From JAZDKP01 sp043802925 (lineage in GTDB: Bacteria > Fibrobacterota > OXYB2-FULL-49-7 > JAEUSG01), in the NCBI GenBank assembly GCA_043802925.1, contig JAZDKP010000088.1, positions 1 through 28,990 of the forward strand: DNA of 28,990 nt. Reading direction: 5' to 3'. The position numbers were made by a program, and so were the translations under genes. Positions 8,460-15,541 of the stretch are shown in pieces (positions within the stretch are counted from its first letter, which is position 1; every line of letters starts with the position of its first letter). Below the pieces are notes generated by a model. It saw only the letters and a program-made list of their open reading frames with translations. It searched no databases and was not told where the DNA came from.

Positions 8460-9322
8460 CCATGCCCGCCGCGCCCATTGTCCCTCCCATCGACCCGTCC
8501 GCGTACCATCATCACGATCACCTGGACCACGACTTTGAAGGAACCAACTCGCTGGAGGTGCTCAAAGACATCCAGCCCGGCCACCTCATCACTGTCAAGG
8601 GCTCGCTGGTGGTGCACGGCAGCGTACGGGGGTCCGACCTCGTCATCAAGCGCGACTTGTACGTGGTGGGGGGTATTTTTGGCGAGGCCGGCCGAAAGAT
8701 TGTGGTCCACGGCAAGGTCATTGCGGGCCATCTGAGCAACACCCATATCGAATGCGACCACACCGTTGACATTTCAGATTCCATCATCAACTCCTGCGTC
8801 AAAGCGCGAGAGACCGTCACCGTAGGTGAAAGCATCATCGGCGGCGAGGTCCTCTCAACGGCCGGCATCCGGGCCGGACGCATCGGCAGCGACAAAAGCG
8901 TCGAAACGCGCGTGGGTGCGGGCACCGACTTCAAGTTGAAGATCATGTTCGATGAAATGAACAACGAAATTGCGGAGTTTACCCAAAAAGCCGAAAAAAT
9001 CCGGCTCGGCGTCCTGTCGCTCGAAAACAAGGAAAAGACCCATTACGGCGGCATCACCTACCAGGACAAGGTGCTGATCAAGAACTCCAAGGCCTCGCTC
9101 GAAAAACTCGAAAAGCAACTGGACGGACTGAATGCCCGAAAAAAGAAATTTGAAAAAAAGATTGAGAGGGTAATCGGTTCTTTTGTGGAGGTCCGGGAAA
9201 CCATCTTCCCGAACACCGCGCTCAGCGTTCAGAACCGTTTCGTCGCAGTGCATAAAGAGTATCCGGCTGGGTGCTATACCATTAAAAATGATACGATTTT
9301 TCGAATTCAGGAACGATTATAG
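8456..9322 (+). CDS. FapA / DUF342 family protein, short form
   Basis: 288 residues from GTG 8456, or 286 from ATG 8462; the GTG gives a 4-bp overlap like other junctions in this operon. The central part is the DUF342/FapA beta-helix: VVHGSVRGSDLVIKRDLYVV, GKVIAGHLSNTHIECD, VGESIIGGEVLSTAGIRAGR, IGSDKSVETRVGAGTDFKLK. A coiled coil follows at about 160-240, then the family's C-terminal segment (VEVRETIFPNTALSVQNRFV). Most FapA proteins are longer and carry extra N-terminal domains that are missing here. FapA-type proteins bind MinD-like ATPases and affect flagellar assembly in Vibrio. The 3' end lies inside a large palindrome, and the convergent gene is flgM-like, which fits a motility link. 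TAG stop at 9320-9322. Confidence 0.88.
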   Translation: MTMPAAPIVPPIDPSAYHHHDHLDHDFEGTNSLEVLKDIQPGHLITVKGSLVVHGSVRGSDLVIKRDLYVVGGIFGEAGRKIVVHGKVIAGHLSNTHIECDHTVDISDSIINSCVKARETVTVGESIIGGEVLSTAGIRAGRIGSDKSVETRVGAGTDFKLKIMFDEMNNEIAEFTQKAEKIRLGVLSLENKEKTHYGGITYQDKVLIKNSKASLEKLEKQLDGLNARKKKFEKKIERVIGSFVEVRETIFPNTALSVQNRFVAVHKEYPAGCYTIKNDTIFRIQERL

Positions 9323-9374
9323 CCTGTAGGGATGCGACATTTTGCGTCCCTACAGGCTATAATCGTTTTTCGAA
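9297..9374. repeat. 9-bp direct repeat flanking the palindrome (possible target duplication)
   Basis: TTTTTCGAA occurs at 9297-9305 and again at 9366-9374, bracketing the palindrome. The left copy is 6 bp from the left arm; the right copy shares T's with the right arm end. This layout is what a small palindromic insertion with target duplication would leave, but an AT-rich 9-mer could recur by chance over this distance. Confidence 0.4.
9312..9370 (+). terminator. Long palindrome serving as convergent terminator
   Basis: Left arm 9312-9335 and right arm 9344-9367 are complementary over 24 bp with one G-T wobble and an 8-nt loop. A run of five T's (9366-9370) overlaps the end of the right arm, so a plus-strand transcript would have a strong Rho-independent terminator. 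No T-run follows on the minus strand. The arms contain the stop codons of both convergent genes (TAG 9320-9322 plus, TAG 9357-9359 minus). The stem is unusually long for a terminator and may derive from a dispersed palindromic element. Confidence 0.85.
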
Positions 9375-9608
9375 CAATGCCGCCAGCTTGTCTGTAACAT
9401 CATCCGTTACGGCATCGGAATTGTAGAACCCGCTCTTGATTTTAGCCTTGATGGATTCGAGGGTAATATTGGAGTATTGACGCGTCCGCAATTCCACACT
9501 GTCGGCCTTTTTAAGCGTGGTCCGTTCTGATTTAACAGTGGCTTTTCCGGTTTCAATCTTCCGGCTTTTGTCTGAACGTGCGACTTCGCCCAGCGCATGA
9601 ATATTCAT
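9357..9608 (-). CDS. flgM: FlgM-like anti-sigma-28 factor
   Basis: 83 residues from ATG 9608, slightly shorter than typical FlgM (about 90-100). The N-terminal half is basic and probably disordered. The C-terminal half, ITLESIKAKIKSGFYNSDAV followed by a DDVTDKLAALF helix, matches the FlgM sigma-28-binding region (I-K-x-x-I-x-S-G-x-Y then amphipathic helix). An AGGGA at about 9617-9621, 8-9 nt upstream, supports this start over the ATG 17 codons earlier. FlgM holds sigma-28 (FliA) inactive until the hook is complete and is then exported. A sigma-28-type promoter at 9744-9771 strengthens the call. It is convergent with the FapA gene, and its last codons lie in the right arm of the palindrome. 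Confidence 0.7.
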   Translation of the reverse strand: MNIHALGEVARSDKSRKIETGKATVKSERTTLKKADSVELRTRQYSNITLESIKAKIKSGFYNSDAVTDDVTDKLAALFEKRL

Positions 9609-9743
9609 AAAGTTTTTCCCTGACACAACCGATATAAAGATGCAAAACCGGTGTTTCACCAGAAAAGATTCGGAATTCTAATAAAATTCCGGTCTTTTTT
9701 TCTACGCTCTTCTGGGAAGCAAAACATAGGCTTCCCCAATACA
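9609..9743 (-). other. Structured leader of the flgM-like gene
   Basis: Three hairpins can be drawn. The first, 9736-9714, has a 7-bp stem GGGAAGC/GCTTCCC and would sit at the very 5' end of the transcript. The second, 9691-9671, has a 7-bp stem CGGAATT/AATTCCG; on the plus strand it is followed by seven T's (9694-9700 region), so it could also stop plus-strand read-through. The third, 9662-9648, has a 6-bp stem CTGGTG/CACCGG with an AAA loop and is followed by TTTT on the minus strand, like a weak terminator or attenuator. No convincing gene lies in 9609-9833. Confidence 0.45.
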
Positions 9744-9771
9744 TTATCGGCTGAAAAGCATGAAGGCTTTA
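9744..9771 (-). promoter_or_regulatory. Sigma-28 (FliA/SigD)-type promoter for the flgM-like gene
   Basis: Read on the minus strand there is TAAA (9771-9768), 16 nt, then GCCGATAA (9751-9744). The sigma-28 consensus is TAAA, about 15 nt, GCCGATAA, so both boxes are exact and the spacer is 1 nt longer than the E. coli form. The start of transcription would fall near 9737, giving a leader of about 130 nt before ATG 9608. It lies just past the end of the TPR gene of the long minus-strand operon, so flgM can be expressed separately from that operon. Confidence 0.75.
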
Positions 9772-9833
9772 AGAATATCTAGAAAGATTCGTACTGTGCA
9801 AGACATTGATATAAAACAAGTAATGAGGGGTGA

Positions 9834-11474
9834 TTACGGGGCGCTGTGTGGGCTCTTTTCCTTTTTTCGCTTTTCTTCCTCTGTGATCTCCTTATCGTCC
9901 TTCTTTTGGGTGATGCGTTTTATTTTAGCGCCGATGACTTCAAGGTTCTTAACAATCTGGTCACGTTTGGGATATTGGGAATCGAGCTCGAGCGTCTTTT
10001 CGTAGTATTCGACGGCCTTCATAAACTTATCGTCCATCCGGTTCCGGAAATAAAAGTCCGCTATTTCGAACCAGGCGTCCGGGTTATCGCGCGCAAGCTC
10101 CAGCGGCTTCTGGAACATCTTTTCCGCCTCGACGAAAGAGAGCAGTTGTTCACAAGCCCGACCGCATAGGAAATAACCTTCGGTTTTCTTGGGCTCGAGT
10201 ACGATCATGTGCTGAAACAGCCCGCGCGCGTCTTCGGTCTGGCGTTTGTTCATATAAATCAGCCCCAGCGTACGGCATCCCTCGTATTCGTCCGGGTTTT
10301 TCTTTAAAACATCCTCAAGGGCCTCCTGCGCCGAGGTCTGTCGGCCGTCCTCGTAAAAGAGGACGCCCATGTGCAGCCGGGCCTTGGGCGCTTCGGGGTC
10401 AATGGCGAGCGCCTCCTTCAGGTAGAATTCGGCCTTCGGGAAGTTGCGCAGCCGCGTATGGGTCACGCCCAGAAGGTCGTACAATGCCACACTCTTCAGA
10501 TTTTGCTCACGGGCCTGGTTCAGGATGTCGCGGGCCGTGTAGTAATCGCCGCTCTTGACGAGAACGCCGGCAAAACGCAGCGTTAGCTCCATGGATTTGG
10601 GGTCGAGTTTATAGGCATTGTAATAATGGAGCTTCGCCTCATCGTACTTTTCGAGCTCCTCGTAGACCGCGGCCATCCGGGTCTCCACCTGCGCGTTCTC
10701 GGTATTGCGGGTCAGCGAGGCCCGGTATTCGTAGAGAGCCATGTCAAACTCGCCCTTGGACCGGTAGATGTCGCCCAGGACCTCATGGGGCGAAGCAAGC
10801 CGCGGGTCGAGCATGGCCGCAACCTTGGCCTCGCTTTCGGCCTTGGTGTAATCGCTGCGCGCCAGGTACATGCGGGCCAGATTGACGCGAGGCCGCCCGT
10901 CGTTCGGGTTGACCTTGAGCGCGGAGTTGAACATCTTCTCCGCGTCGGCTGGCTTGCCGCTCATCTGGAGGATTTCCCCGAGTCCGTTCAGGAACTCCGC
11001 GTCGTTGGGCTTGAGTTCCAGGGCCTTGCGGTAGTACGTTTCCGCCTCGCGGCTATTCCCGGCAAAACGGTGGGCCGTGGCCAGGTTGTAGTAGACGGCA
11101 CCGTCCGGCCCGAAGGCGCGCAACAGGTCCCCATAGAGCGCGATGGCGTCCTCGTGGCGGCCCAGCGCGGAATAGGCGCTGGCCAGGTTGGTGGAGGCTT
11201 CCCGTGCCCCGGGGTTAAGGTCCAGTGTCTTTTTATATTCGAGGACGGCCTTGTCGAGTTTGCCGGTGAGAAAGCAGGCGTTGCCGAGGTAGAGGTGGTA
11301 TTCGTACCGTGAATCGCCGGCCGCGATCTCGGCTTCGAGAGCCTTGATGAGCCCGCGGTAATCTCCGGCCGCGAACATCTCCCGCACCTGGACGAGTTCA
11401 AGCGCGCGTGTCAGGCACGGGGCGAGAATAAGCCCGGCAAGAAAGAGACACAAACGTGCGGAAGTCAGGTTCAT
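9834..11474 (-). CDS. Exported TPR-repeat protein (546 aa)
   Basis: A signal peptide (MNLTSARLCLFLAGLILAPC ... TRA, about 1-25) is followed by about a dozen canonical 34-residue TPRs from about residue 30 to 510, for example NLATAHRFAGNSREAETYYR and LGVTHTRLRNFPKAEFYLKE. The tail is charged and low-complexity (residues about 515-546, rich in K and E). ATG 11474 forms an ATGA overlap with the propeller gene upstream and gives the signal peptide; the open frame extends 27 codons further but without any export signal. It is the last gene of the long minus-strand operon. It may be a periplasmic scaffold for the ExbB/ExbD complex. TPR proteins commonly accompany such motors, but this role is inferred from position. 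Confidence 0.9.
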   Translation of the reverse strand: MNLTSARLCLFLAGLILAPCLTRALELVQVREMFAAGDYRGLIKALEAEIAAGDSRYEYHLYLGNACFLTGKLDKAVLEYKKTLDLNPGAREASTNLASAYSALGRHEDAIALYGDLLRAFGPDGAVYYNLATAHRFAGNSREAETYYRKALELKPNDAEFLNGLGEILQMSGKPADAEKMFNSALKVNPNDGRPRVNLARMYLARSDYTKAESEAKVAAMLDPRLASPHEVLGDIYRSKGEFDMALYEYRASLTRNTENAQVETRMAAVYEELEKYDEAKLHYYNAYKLDPKSMELTLRFAGVLVKSGDYYTARDILNQAREQNLKSVALYDLLGVTHTRLRNFPKAEFYLKEALAIDPEAPKARLHMGVLFYEDGRQTSAQEALEDVLKKNPDEYEGCRTLGLIYMNKRQTEDARGLFQHMIVLEPKKTEGYFLCGRACEQLLSFVEAEKMFQKPLELARDNPDAWFEIADFYFRNRMDDKFMKAVEYYEKTLELDSQYPKRDQIVKNLEVIGAKIKRITQKKDDKEITEEEKRKKEKSPHSAP

Positions 11475-13435
11475 CCGGATTTTCCTTTGCCGCCGTGACG
11501 CTCCCGAAGATAGGACTTCTCGACGCGATGGAGCCCTCCGTAGCAAGCGATCCACACATATTGCGCATCATCATCCAAGCCGCGCACCTGGTCCGACAGT
11601 AGGCCGTCATAAAAGGTGAAGGCGCGCCAGGCGTTTTCGGATGGATAATAGACGATGCAACCGCTATTACGCGTGCCAAGCCAGACGGCACCGTCTATTT
11701 GACGGAAGGCCATAATGTCATTATAGTTATCTTCGTCCTGCGCCAGCAATGTGTCCGGGATATGCAACCGTTCCTCGGTGCCGGTGGCCGGATCCACGCG
11801 GAAACAGCCCTTCCGGTCCGTGGCCGCGAACAGGAACGCCTCCCCTTTTTTCCCCCGGCACCGCGCCACGCCCACGATGCGCGGAACACCCTCAAGCAGC
11901 TGCCGCCGGACCGCACCGCTTTTCTGGTCGATGAGGCGCAGTCCCGTGCCGAGTGAACCGGCCCAGAGCGAATCGCCCTCGGGCAGAAGGCAGGTGGCGC
12001 GGAACCCGTTCGCCACCACGCGGAAAGCGTTGGACACGGAGTCGAAAGCCACAATTCCGGTCAGCGTGGCGAGCAGGACACGGCCGCGCGGCAGGACGCG
12101 GAGGTCGGCCACGTCCACGGCGGGAAGCTCGCTGTTGCGACCGTAATGGCGGCAGACAGGTTCGCCCGGGTCATGGTAACCAAAGCTTTCGAACCCGCCG
12201 TAGTAAAGCCGTTTGCCCGAGGCGGCCAGCACCTGCACCTGCGCGTCCTCCTCGTCGTCATCGTTGTTGAGGCTGCGGACATACTGGAGCGAATCCGCGG
12301 AAAGCGCGTCGATATGGCCGCCCTGATAGCCGTATGCTGCATAGACCTGGCCGCCCACGCGCTTGACGGCCGCAACATTTGCACACGACAGCCCGGAGGG
12401 CATGGACTGCCAGTGGATGATGCGTTTGCCCATATAGCCCAGCCCCCAATCCCGGCTCCCCCACCAGAGCTGTTCGGGCGTATTATGGATGGAAAGAACC
12501 TGGAACTCCGTGGGTGTCTTTTCGCGGGGATGGACGAACTGGAGCCAGCCCCCCCCTTTTTCGTAATAGCGCCAGAGCCCCCAGGGGGTCCCGCACCAGA
12601 AGCCGTCCGTTTCAGGGGCAAAGGCGAACGCTCCCTTACAGGGATAATTCTTGACACCAACGAACGTATCCGACCCCGCGGCCTTGAAGCGCACCCCTTC
12701 GTCCGAGGTCCCAAACCAAAGCGCCCTCTGCCGCAGCAGGATGTCCCAGACCTGGGCATTGCGGTTCAGCGGCTCCTTTTGTGCGTAGAGCGCCCAGCGA
12801 CCACTGGAGGGCCGGTAGAGGGCCGCGCCCAGTCCCCGGACACCGGCAAAGAGCGAATCGCCATACGCGCGAAGACAGGTGAAGGAAGGAGCCTTTGCGA
12901 AAGAACAGGCCACGGGCCGGACCAAAGCCGTACCGGGTGTAAAAAGGAAAAGGCCAACGCTGTCGATGGAATAATAAAGAACATCCCCGTAGCGTTCGAT
13001 AGCGAGTACGTTCTTTCCAACAGTCGCAGGAAGCGTACGAAAGCCGCCGGACGCAGGCGTGCCGATTGCGAGCCCTTTGGGCGTGCCGGCGTAAGGGACG
13101 CCGTTTACGACCGCGAGCGCAGTCACGGTTTCGTCCGGCAGGCCGTGGTCGAGGCCGTAGCGCTGCCATTGGATGTCCACGGTATTAAAGGTGAAAAGAC
13201 CTTCGCGTGCGCCAATCCAAAGACGGTCCGGGTCGCGGTCGTCCGGCACGATGCGGTAGATGCGCGAAACATCGGAAATACGCAAAACGCATGCGGGGTC
13301 AAAGCGAACCTCGGGGATGGCGCGGTAACGTCGACCGGCCCGTGCATACCAGGATACGAGAAGCGCGGCGGCAATGACGGTAATGATCAGGATGATGCGG
13401 GAGCGGAAACGGACTTCGTCGCGAAAAATGCTCAT
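11471..13435 (-). CDS. Membrane-anchored beta-propeller protein
   Basis: 654 residues. One transmembrane helix near the N-terminus (IILIITVIAAALLVSWYA, about 14-31) follows a basic start, so the rest should face the periplasm. The remainder is propeller repeats of the two-component-regulator type: RLWIGAREGLFTFN, ALWFGTSDEGVRF, GFWCGTPWGLWRY, LWWGSRDWGLGYM, LWAGSLGTGLRL, VWLGTRNSGCIVYY, YVWIACYGGLHRVE. The last copies carry the phrase FTFYDGLLSDQVRGL, which is typical of this repeat. No kinase, GGDEF or other output domain follows, so it is a stand-alone propeller. It overlaps the TPR gene downstream by 4 bp and lies 19 bp after the second ExbD. A role as sensor or assembly platform for the motor is inferred. 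Confidence 0.88.
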   Translation of the reverse strand: MSIFRDEVRFRSRIILIITVIAAALLVSWYARAGRRYRAIPEVRFDPACVLRISDVSRIYRIVPDDRDPDRLWIGAREGLFTFNTVDIQWQRYGLDHGLPDETVTALAVVNGVPYAGTPKGLAIGTPASGGFRTLPATVGKNVLAIERYGDVLYYSIDSVGLFLFTPGTALVRPVACSFAKAPSFTCLRAYGDSLFAGVRGLGAALYRPSSGRWALYAQKEPLNRNAQVWDILLRQRALWFGTSDEGVRFKAAGSDTFVGVKNYPCKGAFAFAPETDGFWCGTPWGLWRYYEKGGGWLQFVHPREKTPTEFQVLSIHNTPEQLWWGSRDWGLGYMGKRIIHWQSMPSGLSCANVAAVKRVGGQVYAAYGYQGGHIDALSADSLQYVRSLNNDDDEEDAQVQVLAASGKRLYYGGFESFGYHDPGEPVCRHYGRNSELPAVDVADLRVLPRGRVLLATLTGIVAFDSVSNAFRVVANGFRATCLLPEGDSLWAGSLGTGLRLIDQKSGAVRRQLLEGVPRIVGVARCRGKKGEAFLFAATDRKGCFRVDPATGTEERLHIPDTLLAQDEDNYNDIMAFRQIDGAVWLGTRNSGCIVYYPSENAWRAFTFYDGLLSDQVRGLDDDAQYVWIACYGGLHRVEKSYLRERHGGKGKSG

Positions 13436-13454
13436 GCCGCGCCTGACTGACGGG

Positions 13455-13946
13455 CTACTTGGTGGGGGGAATCAGGGAAAAGCCTTCGATTTTATTGGCC
13501 TTGCCCTGGTCAATGACTTTCATGATCTTGCCGTGGTAGCTCATCATGTCGCCTTGAATCATGAGCACATCCTTTTTATAGCCCTGCTTGATGAGCTCAC
13601 CGATGCGGAACTGGAGGTAGTTGTAACTGTTTTTGCGTTCCTCCTCCCATTTGCTCCGGTCGGCGTTGACCGCGAGCGCTATTTCCTCGCCGTTGAGCTT
13701 GAGCGTGCCTTCCTGGACCATATAGTGGTTCTTTTCAAGCACATCCATCTGGACGTAGACGTTGATGTTCTTTTCCTGTTTCTGGTCTTTTTTACCCTGG
13801 CTGGCGCCCGCGGGCGGGAACTTGATGGCCACGCCGAAGATGTACTGGGCGGACATGATGACCATGAAGAAGATAATGCACTGCATGAGGCAGTCGATAA
13901 GCGCGGTGATGTTGACATCCGCTTCTTCGCTGGTCTTGATTTTCAT
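13455..13946 (-). CDS. ExbD/TolR-family motor protein (second copy)
   Basis: 163 residues: short cytoplasmic N-terminus, one transmembrane helix at about 13-35 with the family's proton-channel aspartate (ITALIDCLMQCIIFFMVIM, D18), then a periplasmic domain. The C-terminal part (LMIQGDMMSYHGKIMKVIDQ) matches the ExbD/TolR periplasmic domain, where the usual text is like I-x-A-D-x-x-x-x-Y-G-x-V-x-x-V-x-D. AAGGGG before the ATG and a 3-bp gap from the other ExbD show they are co-translated. Family role: it couples proton flow through an ExbB/TolQ pentamer to mechanical work in the periplasm. Confidence 0.92.
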   Translation of the reverse strand: MKIKTSEEADVNITALIDCLMQCIIFFMVIMSAQYIFGVAIKFPPAGASQGKKDQKQEKNINVYVQMDVLEKNHYMVQEGTLKLNGEEIALAVNADRSKWEEERKNSYNYLQFRIGELIKQGYKKDVLMIQGDMMSYHGKIMKVIDQGKANKIEGFSLIPPTK

Positions 13947-13949
13947 GGT

Positions 13950-14765
13950 TTAATTCCCCTTCTCCCGCGCCAGCTTCTCCTCTTTCTCCTTCTTCTGGGC
14001 CTCGAGGGAGGCGGCCGCATCAGACACGAAGGCGAATTTTTTGATGTCGCAGGAGGTGTCCATGGACATATTCACGACCTGCAGGATTCGGCCGTAAAAG
14101 GCCAACGCGTCCGCTTTGATCATAAGCGGCAAATCGTCGCCGATTTTTTTGGTCTCGGCCTCGGTCATGGGCGGCTTCTGCTGCTGCTGGCGGGCGTAAT
14201 TCTCGGCCTGGACGATTTCATCGACCACCTCTTTTTTACGCGCCCGGAGCGCGTTCGGGATTTCATCCAGTTTGAGATAGGGACTGATTTCGTACTTGCA
14301 GCGCGAACAGAGGTAGGCCGGAGGCCGTTCCTGCGACTTTTTCTTCTCGGCCGCGTCATCCGTTTCGTCGCTGGGCTTGGCCATTTCGGCGATGGGCCGT
14401 CCGCCCTGGTCGAGCAGGATATTCGGGATATATTCCTGCTTGGCGTTGCGGAACGCGAGCTTGCAGTTGGGACATTCGAGCGGCACCGTGCTTTTGCCGA
14501 AAAAGGCCACGAGCCCGGTGGAATCGGCGTTGACATATCCGCCGGCCTGGATGGCCGCGGGCAGGACGAAGATCTGGAGCTGGGTGTTGGTCTGCTTGGA
14601 GGCGTACAGCACGGGCGGCAGCTTGAGCACGTTGTCGAGTGAGGCCTCTTTTTTCATGGACATGTTGAGGATGGCCAGCGACAGGAGAATAAAGCTGGTC
14701 ACGTCAATCATGGGCACGAGATTGATGTTCATCTCGTTGGACAGGGATTTCTTTTTAAAGGCCAT
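13950..14765 (-). CDS. ExbD/TolR-family protein with a two-CxxC periplasmic insert
   Basis: 271 residues, against about 140 for typical ExbD. The N-terminal part is standard: INLVPMIDVTSFILLSLAIL with the conserved membrane aspartate D21. The C-terminal part also fits (LPLMIKADALAFYGRILQVV, about 212-231). Between them is an insert of about 100 residues with ECPNC (C98, C101) and LCSRC (C153, C156), spaced like a zinc-ribbon pair, plus a charged helix at about 165-200. Its topology places these cysteines in the periplasm, where they could bind metal, form disulfides or act in redox chemistry. The tail is K/E-rich. It lies 42 bp after exbB and 3 bp before the second ExbD. Confidence 0.9.
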   Translation of the reverse strand: MAFKKKSLSNEMNINLVPMIDVTSFILLSLAILNMSMKKEASLDNVLKLPPVLYASKQTNTQLQIFVLPAAIQAGGYVNADSTGLVAFFGKSTVPLECPNCKLAFRNAKQEYIPNILLDQGGRPIAEMAKPSDETDDAAEKKKSQERPPAYLCSRCKYEISPYLKLDEIPNALRARKKEVVDEIVQAENYARQQQQKPPMTEAETKKIGDDLPLMIKADALAFYGRILQVVNMSMDTSCDIKKFAFVSDAAASLEAQKKEKEEKLAREKGN

Positions 14766-14807
14766 TCGAATTACGCTCTTTTAAATCCGGTTGATTTATT
14801 TCGTTGC

Positions 14808-15536
14808 TTATTCGGCCAGGGTGTCGATGATTCGAACGCACGCTTCTTCGACATCCACCACATAGTTTTCGATATGGCCCTTGATCAGGTTGTAAATAAC
14901 CAGGGAGGGGACCGCGACCAGAAGGCCGCCCGCCGTGGCAATCAGCGCGGTGGCGATACCGCCGGCCATTTCGTCGGCCTTGACGCCGCCCGGGGAGTTG
15001 GCCATGGCGGTAAAGGACTTGATCATGCCGACCACCGTGCCGAAAAGACCGCAGAGCGTGGCCACGTTGGCGATGACCGCGAGGCCCGTCAGATGGGCAT
15101 CGAGCGTGGGCAGTTCGACGTTGGCTTCGGATTCGACGGCGTCCATCATCCAGGCGCGGAGTTCGCTGGGATTCATTTTATTCTTGGAGCCGACCTTGTA
15201 TTTGCGGAATACCGCGAGGAGCAGCGTCGCGCAGATGCCGCGGCGCTGCTTGCAGATTTCGCCGATTTCGTCGATGGTCTTGAGTTTGTCGCCCCCGTTC
15301 TTTTCGAGCGATTCCTGGAAGCTTTTGAACGCCAGCGCGGGACGGAGGCGGCGGCGTTCAAGAAAGACGACCACAAGGCGCTCCAGGCAGAGGCCGACCG
15401 CGATGACCGAAAGGGCCAGGATGGGCCACATGGCCCAGTCCGTCGTTACGGTATGAAACACGTTCATGGCCTGCGTGGCGCTGGCCGCGAACAGGAGCGG
15501 CAGGAAAAAGTAATGGTGTTTTTTCAGTCCGGACAT
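14808..15536 (-). CDS. ExbB/TolQ/MotA-family proton channel protein
   Basis: 242 residues. An N-terminal hydrophobic segment (YFFLPLLFAASATQAM) is followed by a transmembrane helix at about 36-58 (MWPILALSVIAVGLCLERLV), a cytoplasmic loop, and two more helices containing the family signature: TLCGLFGTVVGMIKSFTAMA and then IATALIATAGGLLVAVPSLV, IYNLI. ATG 15536 is set by an AGGAGG 5 nt upstream; the longer open frame runs back into the TPR gene. ExbB/TolQ subunits form the proton-conducting pentamer around an ExbD/TolR dimer. The gene is followed by two ExbD genes, the same order as aglRQS in Myxococcus. Confidence 0.95.
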   Translation of the reverse strand: MSGLKKHHYFFLPLLFAASATQAMNVFHTVTTDWAMWPILALSVIAVGLCLERLVVVFLERRRLRPALAFKSFQESLEKNGGDKLKTIDEIGEICKQRRGICATLLLAVFRKYKVGSKNKMNPSELRAWMMDAVESEANVELPTLDAHLTGLAVIANVATLCGLFGTVVGMIKSFTAMANSPGGVKADEMAGGIATALIATAGGLLVAVPSLVIYNLIKGHIENYVVDVEEACVRIIDTLAE

Positions 15537-15541
15537 GAAAG

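Noticed and set aside
9553..9744. 63-residue minus-strand frame overlapping the flgM-like leader and start
   Set aside because: It is out of frame with the flgM-like gene and has no ribosome site or recognisable domain. It lies mostly in the predicted leader.
9820..9837. GTAAT/ATTAC hairpin over the stop codon of the 546-aa TPR gene, followed by TTGTTTT on the minus strand
   Set aside because: The 5-bp AT-rich stem is too weak to be called a terminator.
12146..13450. 434-residue plus-strand frame opposite the propeller gene
   Set aside because: The opposite strand carries obvious propeller repeats and a membrane anchor; this frame has no recognisable content.
13374..14642. 422-residue plus-strand frame opposite the ExbD genes
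   Set aside because: It spans two clear ExbD genes on the other strand, and its Asp/Phe-rich, repeat-free translation is typical of an antisense frame.
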